Source of the DNA: Oleispira sp. | Lineage (GTDB): Bacteria > Pseudomonadota > Gammaproteobacteria > Pseudomonadales > Oceanobacteraceae | Length of the DNA: 64,000 nucleotides | Assembly (NCBI GenBank): GCA_016765295.1 | Contig: JAESQF010000134.1 | Span: 1 to 64,000 of the forward strand | Direction of reading: 5' to 3' | Part shown: positions 56,098 to 64,000 of the stretch, piece by piece | Layout of the letters: every line of letters begins with the position of its first letter | How positions within the stretch are numbered: the stretch's first letter is position 1 | Translations under genes and position numbers: made by a program | The notes under the pieces: generated by a model | What the model saw: only the letters and a program-made list of their open reading frames with translations | What the model was told of the DNA's origin: nothing | Databases searched by the model: none

Positions 56098-56853
56098 TTA
56101 TGAGGTTTTAAGCACGGTTGAAAGGGTGAAATCTAATAATGTATCAACAGGAATAACGACCTGAGATCCAGGACTTAATATTGCCCCCGCAAGACCCACT
56201 TTAGCGCCTGTTTTTGCCCCATCGGAACCATTTGCCAGCCCACCGATCGCTGCACCTCTGGCGACTTTTGCAGCAGAGGCTTTTCCTGTGGCTTGAGTAT
56301 AAGCGTTAATCGCGCTGGTTCTTATGGGAATGATTTGACCATTAATTTTAATATCAGTGATGGTTAACAGCATCTTAGCTTTTCCTCGCACTCTCCGGGC
56401 TTTTACGGATTCACTAATAACGCCATAAACCTGGCTGCCCGCTGGAGCTACGGTTGTGCCATTACTTACCAAGGCACCTTCAAGCACGGCGGTGAATTTG
56501 TGCCCGGTTGTATGTTTACCGGTACTTAAGGTATCACTTAGGCGAATGGTGATCATGGATCCCACGGGTATTTCCACAGGGCCAGTGGCTTTAGTGCTCG
56601 TCACTGCAGGTTTAGTAGATTGAGCAACAGGTTTGGCAGCTTCAGTATTAGACGAGCCCATTGAAATATTTTTTACATCTTTCGCATTGAAATTCATGGT
56701 AATGCCATCGACTTCAAATGAGATTGAATCCCCTGAGCGACCGGTGAAATCCCCTTGGAATATTTTACCATTACTTAATTCGATGCTATCTGCATAAGTT
56801 ATGGTGGCTAAGCTGAAGAGTAGAGCTGAATACAGTATTTTAGTAAAAGTCAT
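56098..56853 (-). CDS. Exported hypothetical protein with glycine-rich C terminus
   Basis: A 251-residue protein with a signal peptide (MTFTKILYSALLFSLATITYA, cleavage near residue 21). The N-terminal part (SIELSNGKIFQGDFTGRSGD) resembles small LSm-like or DUF-type beta domains. The middle (ITIRLSDTLSTGKHTTGHKF) resembles beta domains of conjugation or pilus proteins. The C terminus has a glycine-zipper-like stretch (VARGAAIGGLANGSDGAKTG). Function is unknown; it is probably periplasmic or outer-membrane associated. Confidence 0.65.
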   Translation of the reverse strand: MTFTKILYSALLFSLATITYADSIELSNGKIFQGDFTGRSGDSISFEVDGITMNFNAKDVKNISMGSSNTEAAKPVAQSTKPAVTSTKATGPVEIPVGSMITIRLSDTLSTGKHTTGHKFTAVLEGALVSNGTTVAPAGSQVYGVISESVKARRVRGKAKMLLTITDIKINGQIIPIRTSAINAYTQATGKASAAKVARGAAIGGLANGSDGAKTGAKVGLAGAILSPGSQVVIPVDTLLDFTLSTVLKTS

Positions 56854-56963
56854 AAGTGATCCTAATATTAATTAATATGAGACTCGGTAGATCTCATTGC
56901 ATTTATGCTGTGATGATAAAAAAGATAATAAGTTCAGAGGCTTTAAGTATCATAAACGGTTAC

Positions 56964-56993
56964 TGAAGGCTGGAATGAGCGCCGCTGGTTTGG
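56964..56993 (+). pseudogene. Fragment matching the MltF-like gene
   Basis: GGCTGGAATGAGCG and CGCTGGTTTGG here match GGTTGGAATGAGCG and CGCTGGTTTGG of the lytic transglycosylase gene near 54709, both encoding GWNERRWFG. It lies in a 386-base gap with no intact gene and looks like the relic of a second copy. Confidence 0.4.
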
Positions 56994-57091
56994 TTTGCCG
57001 CGTTGGTTTATTCGTTGCAAGTAGGCTATCAGCTATTAACTAATCATTTATTTCTGCCTTATGGGATATCTTTTTAAGCTTTGTATTGACC

Positions 57092-57208
57092 ATGCTTATA
57101 CATGTTTTTGGTAATCCATTCGCCAGCAACGAATATATCAGTGCATTATTCGGTGCTTATGTCTCAGGTGATTATATAAAAAAGAATAATATAGCAATGA
57201 CTTACTAA
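57092..57208 (+). CDS. Possible small ORF or gene fragment
   Basis: ATG to TAA encodes 38 residues (MLIHVFGNPFASNEYISALF ...). The frame is open further upstream (ALWDIFLSFVLT), so this may be the end of a decayed gene. No ribosome-binding site is convincing. A palindrome ACTTACTAA-GA-TTAGTAAGT covers its stop. Confidence 0.25.
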   Translation: MLIHVFGNPFASNEYISALFGAYVSGDYIKKNNIAMTY

Positions 57209-57239
57209 GATTAGTAAGTCTGCTTGCTCTGCGTTTTCT

Positions 57240-57812
57240 TCAGCGTTTACGCGTAGGGTCTTTTCCCAAAATGAACGCCATGATAATGCCGACGATAAAT
57301 CCGAATAAGTGAGATTCAAATGAAACCCCTGGCATTATAGGTAATACCCCAAAGATTAAGCCGCCGTACATGAAGGCGACCAAACCGCTAATCATAAACA
57401 GTTTAAATTCACGACTGATAAACCCCGCTACCAGCAGATAGCCAAATAATCCATAAATCACACCACTCATACCAATATGATTCGCACTTCTACCAAAAAA
57501 CCAAACGAGTAGGCCTCCCACTAATGCGCTGGTGGTAAAGACTAATATAAAGCGATTTCGGCCGTGGCTTAATAGTAATACGGTAAATATGAAAAGCGGC
57601 ACTAGGTTGCTGAATAGATGTATTAATCCTCCATGTATAAAAGGGGCAGAAACAATACCGGCTAGAGCATTTAAATTTCTCGGCATGATGCCGAAAGACC
57701 TTAAAGAGCCAAAGGTAAATTGATTGATGATCTCAATGAGAATTATCACGACGCATAAACTTGCCGCAATTTTTATACGCTTGGAAAAATCGATGTGTGT
57801 TCGTTTTATCAT
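57240..57812 (-). CDS. Rhomboid-family intramembrane serine protease
   Basis: A 190-residue membrane protein with about six helices. HGGLIHLFSNLVPL holds the conserved His/Asn, HIGMSGVIYGLFGYL holds the catalytic Ser in GxSG, and SFESHLFGFIVG holds the catalytic His. All active-site residues are present, so it is probably active. The substrate is unknown. It is a single gene. Confidence 0.9.
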   Translation of the reverse strand: MIKRTHIDFSKRIKIAASLCVVIILIEIINQFTFGSLRSFGIMPRNLNALAGIVSAPFIHGGLIHLFSNLVPLFIFTVLLLSHGRNRFILVFTTSALVGGLLVWFFGRSANHIGMSGVIYGLFGYLLVAGFISREFKLFMISGLVAFMYGGLIFGVLPIMPGVSFESHLFGFIVGIIMAFILGKDPTRKR

Positions 57813-57923
57813 AAGTATTGGCTGTTATGTCATTATCTGTTGATTGAGAATGACCTAATCCTATTTGATTAAAGGTTTTGTTGAAATGATTGTTTTAGCT
57901 AAAGTTATTATTTGAGTGGTTAA

Positions 57924-59321
57924 TCATTCTAACTGGTAACGTTTAATCTTATTAATTAATCCTTGGCGAGTAATTCCTAGCGCTTGTGCAGTATGGGTTT
58001 TATTACCCTTATTAGTAGCCATTTCTTTAGCGATTAACGAGATTTCTAATTCACTAACCTGCTGCTCTAATGTTTTATGAGGCTGTGTTTTATGGAGCAG
58101 CTGCTCTGCTTGATTTAAGGTAGCACTTTCTCCACGTATTAATTCGATTTCTTGCAAACTTAAGCAATTGTTTAAACAGATAGCAGCAGCGCTCTCTAAG
58201 GTGTTTTTAAGCTCACGTACATTCCCAGGCCAAGGTGTATTGATGAACCAGCTGCTGGCTGCTTTATCGAGACTGATGTCTGTTTTGTGTTCGTGGTTAT
58301 AACGTATTAGAAAGTGATCGACCAATACCGCTATATCTTCTCTGCGGCTTCCTAGGTTAGTCGTGCTGATGGTAAGGCCTTTGATGCGGTAATAGAGGTC
58401 TTCTCGAAAATCATTGTTTTGTACGGCTTTAGGCAAGTCTTTATTGGTCGCGCAGACTAAGCGAATATTAAGGGTTTCTAATTGACGGCTACCCACTGGG
58501 TAGTAACTTCCATCTTGTAGTACGCGTAATAACTTCACCTGCATGGCCACCGGCATTTCGCCAATCTCATCGAGGAATAACGTGCCTTTATCGGCACTGG
58601 CTAATAGTCCTTTACGGTCGCTATCAGCACCGGTAAACGCGCCTTTTTTATAGCCAAACAATTCACTTTCTAATAACTCCGCAGGAATGGCTCCGCAATG
58701 CACGGATACTATTTTTTGCTGCTTGCGGTCACTGTTTTGATGGATGGCGTTAGCAATAATTTCTTTACCCGTTCCACTGGGACCTTGAATTAATACCGGC
58801 ACCTGAGTATTTGATATGCGTTGAATTAATTCCCGAGTTGATTGAATAGCGCTGCTTTTACCGATCAGTCCAAAGTTGGAAATATCTTGTTGCTGTAATT
58901 CATTTTCTAAGTTTTTTATTTGCTGCAATAAGCTGTTTTTTTCTAATGCGCGCTGAATAATGACTTTTAGCAGATCAGGGTCGATGGGCTTATTAATAAA
59001 ATCCCAAGCACCTAACTCAATGGCTTTTAAGGCGAGAGCACGATCACTATGAGCGGTTAGTACTAATACCGGAATGTCGTTATAAAACTTTAAATTGTCG
59101 AGGCTATCTTCTGGTCTAAAGCTAGGAGGCAAGGATAAGTCATGAATAACCAGAGCAAATCCTTCGCTGCCTTCATTGAGATTTTTAGCATGATTGAATA
59201 GGGCCAGTCCGCTCGCGGCGTCGTGGGCATATTCAATATGATAGCCTGCTTGCTCTAGCAGCAGTGCGCATAATTCGCAGAAGGCGACTTCATCATCGAT
59301 TAATAATATTTTAGTTTTCAT
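57924..59321 (-). CDS. Sigma-54-dependent response regulator (NtrC/PrsR-like)
   Basis: A 465-residue regulator: receiver domain ([18 protein letters not shown]; phosphoacceptor Asp in LVIHDLSLP), AAA+ domain with Walker [14 protein letters not shown] and the sigma-54 contact GAFTGA, and a C-terminal Fis-type HTH ([20 protein letters not shown]). It lies five bases after its kinase gene. It resembles PrsR of PEP-CTERM systems, but no exosortase is in the window. Confidence 0.9.
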   Translation of the reverse strand: MKTKILLIDDEVAFCELCALLLEQAGYHIEYAHDAASGLALFNHAKNLNEGSEGFALVIHDLSLPPSFRPEDSLDNLKFYNDIPVLVLTAHSDRALALKAIELGAWDFINKPIDPDLLKVIIQRALEKNSLLQQIKNLENELQQQDISNFGLIGKSSAIQSTRELIQRISNTQVPVLIQGPSGTGKEIIANAIHQNSDRKQQKIVSVHCGAIPAELLESELFGYKKGAFTGADSDRKGLLASADKGTLFLDEIGEMPVAMQVKLLRVLQDGSYYPVGSRQLETLNIRLVCATNKDLPKAVQNNDFREDLYYRIKGLTISTTNLGSRREDIAVLVDHFLIRYNHEHKTDISLDKAASSWFINTPWPGNVRELKNTLESAAAICLNNCLSLQEIELIRGESATLNQAEQLLHKTQPHKTLEQQVSELEISLIAKEMATNKGNKTHTAQALGITRQGLINKIKRYQLE

Positions 59322-59326
59322 ATAAA

Positions 59327-61309
59327 TTATCTTTCATTGTTCGTTGATGGCTTTTTATTTTCTAATGGGTTTAGAGGCAGGCTTATCACAAAGGATACCG
59401 GCCAGCCTAAGTTCTCACTGTGGGTAATACTACCGTCATGGGCATCGACAATTCGACGTACGATCGATAGCCCCAAGCCACTGCCGCCACTGCGTTGAGT
59501 AATAAATGGCTCAAACAAGTGGGGCATCATATTAGCGGGAATCTTCGGACCGTTATTGTTCACCTGTATCAGGGTTTCGTCTTTACTTTGACTAAGTTCT
59601 AATTCTATTTTTCCATCAGGGGTACTGGCGATAAAGGCGGCGGCATTTTCTAATAGGTTAATGAGAATCTGTTGAATACGCTCGTTATCATATTGTCCCA
59701 TCAATATAGGTTCGCTGGTTAAACGAATAGATACTGAAAACAGATTGTTGATTTGTTGAATAACCTGCTGCGCAATACTGACTAGATTTTGATGTGAGGG
59801 TTTTAATTCGATATTGCCAGCGTATGACAAGGTATCGCGAATCATTAATTCAGCACGGGCGACTTGATTTTGTATGCATGCTTTTATTTTGTCATCTGTT
59901 TGCGCAGATGCCATGTTAATAATATTCAGCGGGTTGCGAAGTTCGTGGGCGATTGCGGCGGTAAGACCACCAAGTTCTACGAGATGTTGTTGTTCTATGC
60001 GTTCACGTTCAGCGCGGGCTTCTATTTTGGCCAGTTGTATTGATCGATCTAGGGATGTGCAGGCATTAGGAATGAGAGCGGCCAGTAATTCTGCCATGTG
60101 TTGCTGTGCCGGAGGAATATCGTCCCAGCCCGATAGCTGGCAGCTCCAGTCGCCACGTTTGATGCACATGAATAACGCTTTGATGTCTTTTGTCTTAGCT
60201 TCACTTGTTTTAGCTTGGTCTAACTTTGGCTCAAAATAGACATCGCCAGTGGCATTAAGAATTTTTACACCGATGCTATTTTGTTTGCCATGGTGATCAG
60301 CGCGCTTGGTTAACGGTGCATGCTGTTGCCAAATGCTTTCAATCGTTTGCGCGAGCGCTTGCCAAGAGGTCACTTGGTTTAGTTGCATCAACCACTGGTT
60401 TAACGTGACCTCATCAATACTGGCCCCAGGATAAACCAGTCGATCGGAAAACTGTTTGGCTGGGCCGTATAGCAGCCAAGCGAGTAATAATAAAATACTG
60501 GAATAGATGAAGAGTTGCAGTGTCGGTACGGTGGCTAGTTCAGTCATTGCGACTGGGGCAATAAAAGCCAGTAACAGGCTCATTAATAGCATCGAAACAA
60601 TGAGCACGGCTAACCATTGTATCGCTTGGCTCACCCAGCGGTTCACTTCTACAAGGCGGTAACGCACCACAGAATAAACAACCAGCATCACGTAGCTCGG
60701 CAGTGCCAACATAGGGTAGGGAAAGAAGTCGATCTCAAGGGATGGCAAAATAAAGCTGGTGGCGAGAGAGAAGCCCCAAGCCCCGACGGCGAACATGGCA
60801 AGAATCGAGCGTCGTTTATTACCTTGGTTATTGCGGTAACCATAAAGCAATAAAATATGCGCGGCGATACCGACGGTAATGGTATATACCAAGTTAAGCC
60901 AGCCAATAGAATCTATGTGGAAAAAGTTAGGGAAAACATTCCAAGCCTCAATATGTCCGCTTTCTCCCCAAATACTTAGAGCGGTGACCGCCATGGCAAA
61001 CAGGTAAATTAAAGGGGTAAAGCGATAACTGCGTTCGGCAATCGGAATGCTACCTCGTAGCCATAACAGGACAAAATGTAAAAAGGTGGTAGGGAGTAAT
61101 GGATTGGCTAATAAAAGACTGCGAGCGATTTGATCATGACCTTCAAGCGCAGCGATATGGCCAAAACACCAAATAGCCATCGATAGACAAAAAGCAGCTA
61201 GGGCGATAAGAGCGGGTTCTTCTTTGCGCTTCAGCCACAGCCAATAGGCGGTTCCTGAGGCCGACAGTATGGTTATCCACAAGCTGGCGCTGAATAGGGT
61301 GATAAGCAT
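59327..61309 (-). CDS. Membrane sensor histidine kinase (PrsK-like)
   Basis: A 660-residue kinase. Residues 1 to about 285 hold eight or more helices, followed by a GAF-like linker. The HisKA H-box is LTAAIAHELRNPLNII (about 452) and the ATPase domain has QQILINLLENAAAF and GGSGLGLSIVRRIVDAHDG. The G1 box reads NNNGPKI rather than DxGxG. It is cotranscribed with the response regulator and divergent from cydA. The signal is unknown. Confidence 0.88.
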   Translation of the reverse strand: MLITLFSASLWITILSASGTAYWLWLKRKEEPALIALAAFCLSMAIWCFGHIAALEGHDQIARSLLLANPLLPTTFLHFVLLWLRGSIPIAERSYRFTPLIYLFAMAVTALSIWGESGHIEAWNVFPNFFHIDSIGWLNLVYTITVGIAAHILLLYGYRNNQGNKRRSILAMFAVGAWGFSLATSFILPSLEIDFFPYPMLALPSYVMLVVYSVVRYRLVEVNRWVSQAIQWLAVLIVSMLLMSLLLAFIAPVAMTELATVPTLQLFIYSSILLLLAWLLYGPAKQFSDRLVYPGASIDEVTLNQWLMQLNQVTSWQALAQTIESIWQQHAPLTKRADHHGKQNSIGVKILNATGDVYFEPKLDQAKTSEAKTKDIKALFMCIKRGDWSCQLSGWDDIPPAQQHMAELLAALIPNACTSLDRSIQLAKIEARAERERIEQQHLVELGGLTAAIAHELRNPLNIINMASAQTDDKIKACIQNQVARAELMIRDTLSYAGNIELKPSHQNLVSIAQQVIQQINNLFSVSIRLTSEPILMGQYDNERIQQILINLLENAAAFIASTPDGKIELELSQSKDETLIQVNNNGPKIPANMMPHLFEPFITQRSGGSGLGLSIVRRIVDAHDGSITHSENLGWPVSFVISLPLNPLENKKPSTNNER

Positions 61310-61521
61310 GGCTGTAAAGTCTCTTTACGGTTGGCGGCTTGAACTGCATAGATAGTTTACACCGGTGTCGATTAATTTAGCTATTCTTTCGTTGCTGCCT
61401 CGTCAGAGAGGCTGCAAACATGGCGTTCTAGTGCATGTTATCTAGTCTTTAATAAGTTGGCATGGAAGCCGCTATGAAAGAAGGTAACAAACAAAGAAAA
61501 ATACATTACAAGGCAGAGTTT
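61310..61521. promoter_or_regulatory. Divergent intergenic region, kinase/cydA
   Basis: About 210 bases between the kinase start and the likely cydA start. It must hold promoters for both directions, but no clear consensus or dyad was identified by eye. CTCGTCAGAGAGG near 61400 is only a short inverted repeat. Confidence 0.4.
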
Positions 61522-63021
61522 ATGTTTGATCTTTTCGCCACACTCCCAGATACCGCCATGCTTTCGCGCATGCAATTTGCGTTTACTATCAGCTATCACA
61601 TTATGTTTCCCACCATCACCATTGGCTTATCGCTCTATTTGGCTTTTATGGAAGGCATGTGGCTGAAGACACAGAACCTAGCCTACTTGCAGCAAGTAAA
61701 ATTCTGGATGAAACCGTTTGCCATCACCTTTGGTATGGGAGTGGTCTCTGGGGTGGTGCTGTCGTATGAGTTTGGTACCAACTTTAGTAAATTTTCGGAA
61801 ATCGTCGGGCCGGTGCTTGCGCCCTTATTAGCCTACGAAGTATTAACCGCCTTTTTCTTGGAGGCGGGTTTCCTCGGTATCATGCTATTTGGCTGGCATC
61901 GAGTAAGCCCTAAGGTGCACTTTGTGGCCACCTGCACCGTAGCATTGGGTACTGTGTGTTCATCATTCTGGATTTTGGCGGCGAATTCGTGGATGCATAC
62001 CCCCGCCGGTTATGAAATTATCAACGGACAATTTCAGGTCACCAGTTGGATGGAAGTTATTTTTAACCCGTCTTTCCCTTATCGTTTAGCACACATGCTA
62101 TTAGCGACTTTTTTATCGGCGTCATTACTCTTTGCCGGAGTGAACGCCTACTACTTATTGAAGAAGCGCCATACTGAGTTTGCAAAAATCGGTTTCTCGA
62201 CGGCGATGCTAGCAGTATTAATCTTGGCGCCGATACAGGTAATGGTAGGGGATTTTCATGGTCTTAATGTTGCTCAATATCAGCCGGTTAAGCTTGCCGC
62301 GATGGAAGGTATTTGGAAAACTGAAAAAGGTGCTGCATTGCGTTTATTCGCCATTCCAGATCAAGAAAATGAAACCAATCATTTTGAATTGTCGATTCCT
62401 AAAGTGGCTAGTTTATTAATCACCCATGAAATGGACGGAGAAATTGCAGGCTTAGATCAAGTAGAAGAAAAAGATCGCCCGCAGGTCGCGGTGGTATTTT
62501 TCGCCTTCCGTATTATGTTAGGTCTAGGCGGCTTAATGTTATTGCTTGGACTTACCGGTGCGGTTGCTCGTTATAAAAAACGTCTGTTTGATTTTAAGCC
62601 ATTACTCTATCTATCGGTCACTATGATTCCTGCCGGCGTGATTGCGACACTGGCAGGCTGGTATGTTGTGGAAGTCGGACGTCAACCATGGCTGGTGCAA
62701 GGCTTAGTGCGTACGGCGGATGTGATATCACCTTTGCCAGCAGAAACCGTGGCGTTCACCTTAGGCTTGTTTGTTATTGTTTATAGCAGCTTGTTTTTCA
62801 CCTATCTCTATTTTATGCGCAAGCTCATTTTGAAGGGGCCGCCGAGTTTGGATGTAGTTCAAGCATCGCTGATTAATCCACACCTAGTTGATGATGATTT
62901 ACCGGCTACCTTAAACCCTGCTCAAGTGGACGTGGGTTATAGCCAAGAGTTATCCGAGTACTTAAAGTCTCAAAAACATGAGTCTCAAGACAGCCAGAAT
63001 CAAGAAAAGGGAGAAAAATAA
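61522..63021 (+). CDS. cydA: Cytochrome bd-type ubiquinol oxidase subunit I
   Basis: 499 residues from the ATG at 61522 (MFDLFATLPDTAMLSRMQFA); the track's upstream ATG adds 20 residues not typical of the family. A haem-ligand His is in TISYHIMFPTITIG, another in RLAHMLLATF, and the Q-loop side has GWYVVEVGRQPWLVQG. It reduces oxygen with quinol in the inner membrane. The short form suggests the cyanide-insensitive (CioA) branch, which is inferred. The stop shares one base with cydB. Confidence 0.88.
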   Translation: MFDLFATLPDTAMLSRMQFAFTISYHIMFPTITIGLSLYLAFMEGMWLKTQNLAYLQQVKFWMKPFAITFGMGVVSGVVLSYEFGTNFSKFSEIVGPVLAPLLAYEVLTAFFLEAGFLGIMLFGWHRVSPKVHFVATCTVALGTVCSSFWILAANSWMHTPAGYEIINGQFQVTSWMEVIFNPSFPYRLAHMLLATFLSASLLFAGVNAYYLLKKRHTEFAKIGFSTAMLAVLILAPIQVMVGDFHGLNVAQYQPVKLAAMEGIWKTEKGAALRLFAIPDQENETNHFELSIPKVASLLITHEMDGEIAGLDQVEEKDRPQVAVVFFAFRIMLGLGGLMLLLGLTGAVARYKKRLFDFKPLLYLSVTMIPAGVIATLAGWYVVEVGRQPWLVQGLVRTADVISPLPAETVAFTLGLFVIVYSSLFFTYLYFMRKLILKGPPSLDVVQASLINPHLVDDDLPATLNPAQVDVGYSQELSEYLKSQKHESQDSQNQEKGEK

Positions 63022-64000
63022 TGGATATTGCATTGGTCTATTTATTGTTAATTGGCTTTGGTATTTTGGTTTATGTGCTATTAGATGGTTTTTCTTTAGG
63101 GGTAGGCATTCTATCTCCGCTATTAAAAAATAGTGATAATAAAGCGATTGCGATGAAAAGCTTATCGCATATCTGGGACAGTAATCAGACTTGGCTGGTA
63201 TTTGGTGGAGTGGTGCTGTTTGTTGCTTTTCCTGCGGCGTACGCTTTTGTTCTATCGAATTTATACTTGCCGATTATTTTAATGCTGGTGGCTTTAATAT
63301 TTCGCGGCGTTGCTTTTGAATTCCGTTTTAAATCGGATCGTAGTCAGCCTTGGTGGGATTTTAGTTTTTCTTTTGGCTCGATTCTAGCGACGTTTTGCCA
63401 AGGAATAGTTCTGGGTGCGTTAGTCGGTGAGATGTCGAGTGGTAAAACCATGGCAGACCCTGTTGAATGGTTAACACCGTTTTCGATTACTACAGGGTTT
63501 GCTCTGATTAGTGGTTATGGGTTATTAGGGGCTTGTTGGTTAGTGCGTAAAACTGAAGCTAGCTTGCAAGAAGTTGCGAAGAAACTGGCGCAGAAGTTTT
63601 TGTTCTTAATGCTGACCTTTTTTGCCGTCGTCAGTATTTGGATGTTGGTAGACCAGCCCGAGATTGCGCAGCGCTGGTTAGTATTGCCAGATAGCCTTAT
63701 ATTAGTGCCGTTACCGTTGTTGAGCCTCTTTTTCTCTTATAAGTTATGGGCGGCATTACGTGCAGAACAAGAGCCGGGTCTTAAACCTTTAGGATATGCA
63801 ATGGGATTATTTATGACCGCATTTGGTGGTTTAGTCGCCGGAGTATTTCCTTATATTATTCCCGGTCGGTTAACTATATGGCAGGCAATTGCCCCGGATA
63901 AATCGGTGTACTTTACACTGGTAGGTATTGTTATCTTTGTCCCGGTTATCCTTGCTTACAATATTTATGCTTATCGTACTTTTAGCGGTAAAACTTCGAT
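63021..64000 (+). CDS. cydB: Cytochrome bd-type ubiquinol oxidase subunit II (partial)
   Basis: It begins MDIALVYLLLIGFGILVYVL and is open to the window end, about 326 residues. The family segment GFSLGVGILSPLL, SHIWDSNQTWLVFGGVVLFV and FRGVAFEFRFKSD are seen. It partners subunit I, overlapping its stop by one base (TAATG). The 3' end and any small third subunit lie outside the window. Confidence 0.92.
   Translation, partial: MDIALVYLLLIGFGILVYVLLDGFSLGVGILSPLLKNSDNKAIAMKSLSHIWDSNQTWLVFGGVVLFVAFPAAYAFVLSNLYLPIILMLVALIFRGVAFEFRFKSDRSQPWWDFSFSFGSILATFCQGIVLGALVGEMSSGKTMADPVEWLTPFSITTGFALISGYGLLGACWLVRKTEASLQEVAKKLAQKFLFLMLTFFAVVSIWMLVDQPEIAQRWLVLPDSLILVPLPLLSLFFSYKLWAALRAEQEPGLKPLGYAMGLFMTAFGGLVAGVFPYIIPGRLTIWQAIAPDKSVYFTLVGIVIFVPVILAYNIYAYRTFSGKTS

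Overview
The window looks like a chromosomal segment of a marine-type gammaproteobacterium, possibly from the Oceanospirillales (Oleispira/Bermanella/Thalassolituus-like). This placement is an inference from the uninterrupted S10-spc-alpha ribosomal order after an EF-Tu gene, the uvrA/MFS/ssb neighbourhood, gamma-type regulators and moderate-to-low GC. No rRNA, tRNA or CRISPR array was found.

Region 1 (1-14100): the 3' end of an EF-Tu gene with its terminator, a near-consensus promoter, then the S10, spc and alpha clusters in canonical order (rpsJ to rplQ, including secY, rpmJ and rpoA), closed by a strong terminator at 14071. Several intercistronic spaces hold long hairpins (rpsJ-rplC, rpsN-rpsH, rpoA-rplQ) that may carry regulation. 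Region 2 (14.2-21 kb): an alpha/beta hydrolase, uvrA, a LuxR/CsgD-like regulator, a YajR-like MFS transporter and ssb.

Region 3 (21.1-32.3 kb): a compact co-directional cobalamin cluster: cobO, cobB/cbiA, a Ni/Co transporter, cbiD, cobK, cobH, cobL (CbiE-CbiT fusion), cobI, cbiG, cobJ, cobM and a long cbiX with a histidine-rich tail. CbiD, CbiG and CbiX, with no CobN or CobG, indicate the early-cobalt (anaerobic-type) route. The set covers cobalt uptake and chelation, ring methylation and contraction, a,c-amidation and adenosylation. Lower-ligand and nucleotide-loop genes are not in the window.

Region 4 (32.5-39.9 kb): an AT-rich block of small, mostly unrecognised genes separated by attC-like recombination sites (six good sites at 32.85-35.67 kb, a shorter site near 39.33 kb and a diverged copy at 38.44 kb). 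No integron integrase is visible, so this is best read as a cluster of attC sites lacking integrase (CALIN). It surrounds a 717-residue fusion of a dicarboxylate-type symporter to a periplasmic solute-binding domain, and ends at a probable IS3-family transposase remnant. Region 5 (39.9-48.4 kb) is accessory: a fatty-acid desaturase with a membrane partner, a TetR/old-yellow-enzyme pair with a perfect operator palindrome, then single small genes (YkgJ-like, GNAT, DUF4345, Asp-nucleophile hydrolase, GFA, VOC, lipoprotein). Traces of decayed attC sites there suggest that part of this is an older cassette array.

Region 6 (48.6-64 kb): a SpeE-like methyltransferase, a PNPOx-family protein, divergent LysR/PfpI genes, lrgAB, an MltF-like lytic transglycosylase with two solute-binding domains, a YheT-like hydrolase, a rhomboid protease, a PrsK/PrsR-like two-component system and the start of a cytochrome bd-type quinol oxidase operon (cydAB/cioAB), whose second gene runs off the window. 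All functional assignments come from reading motifs and family resemblance; no database search was run.
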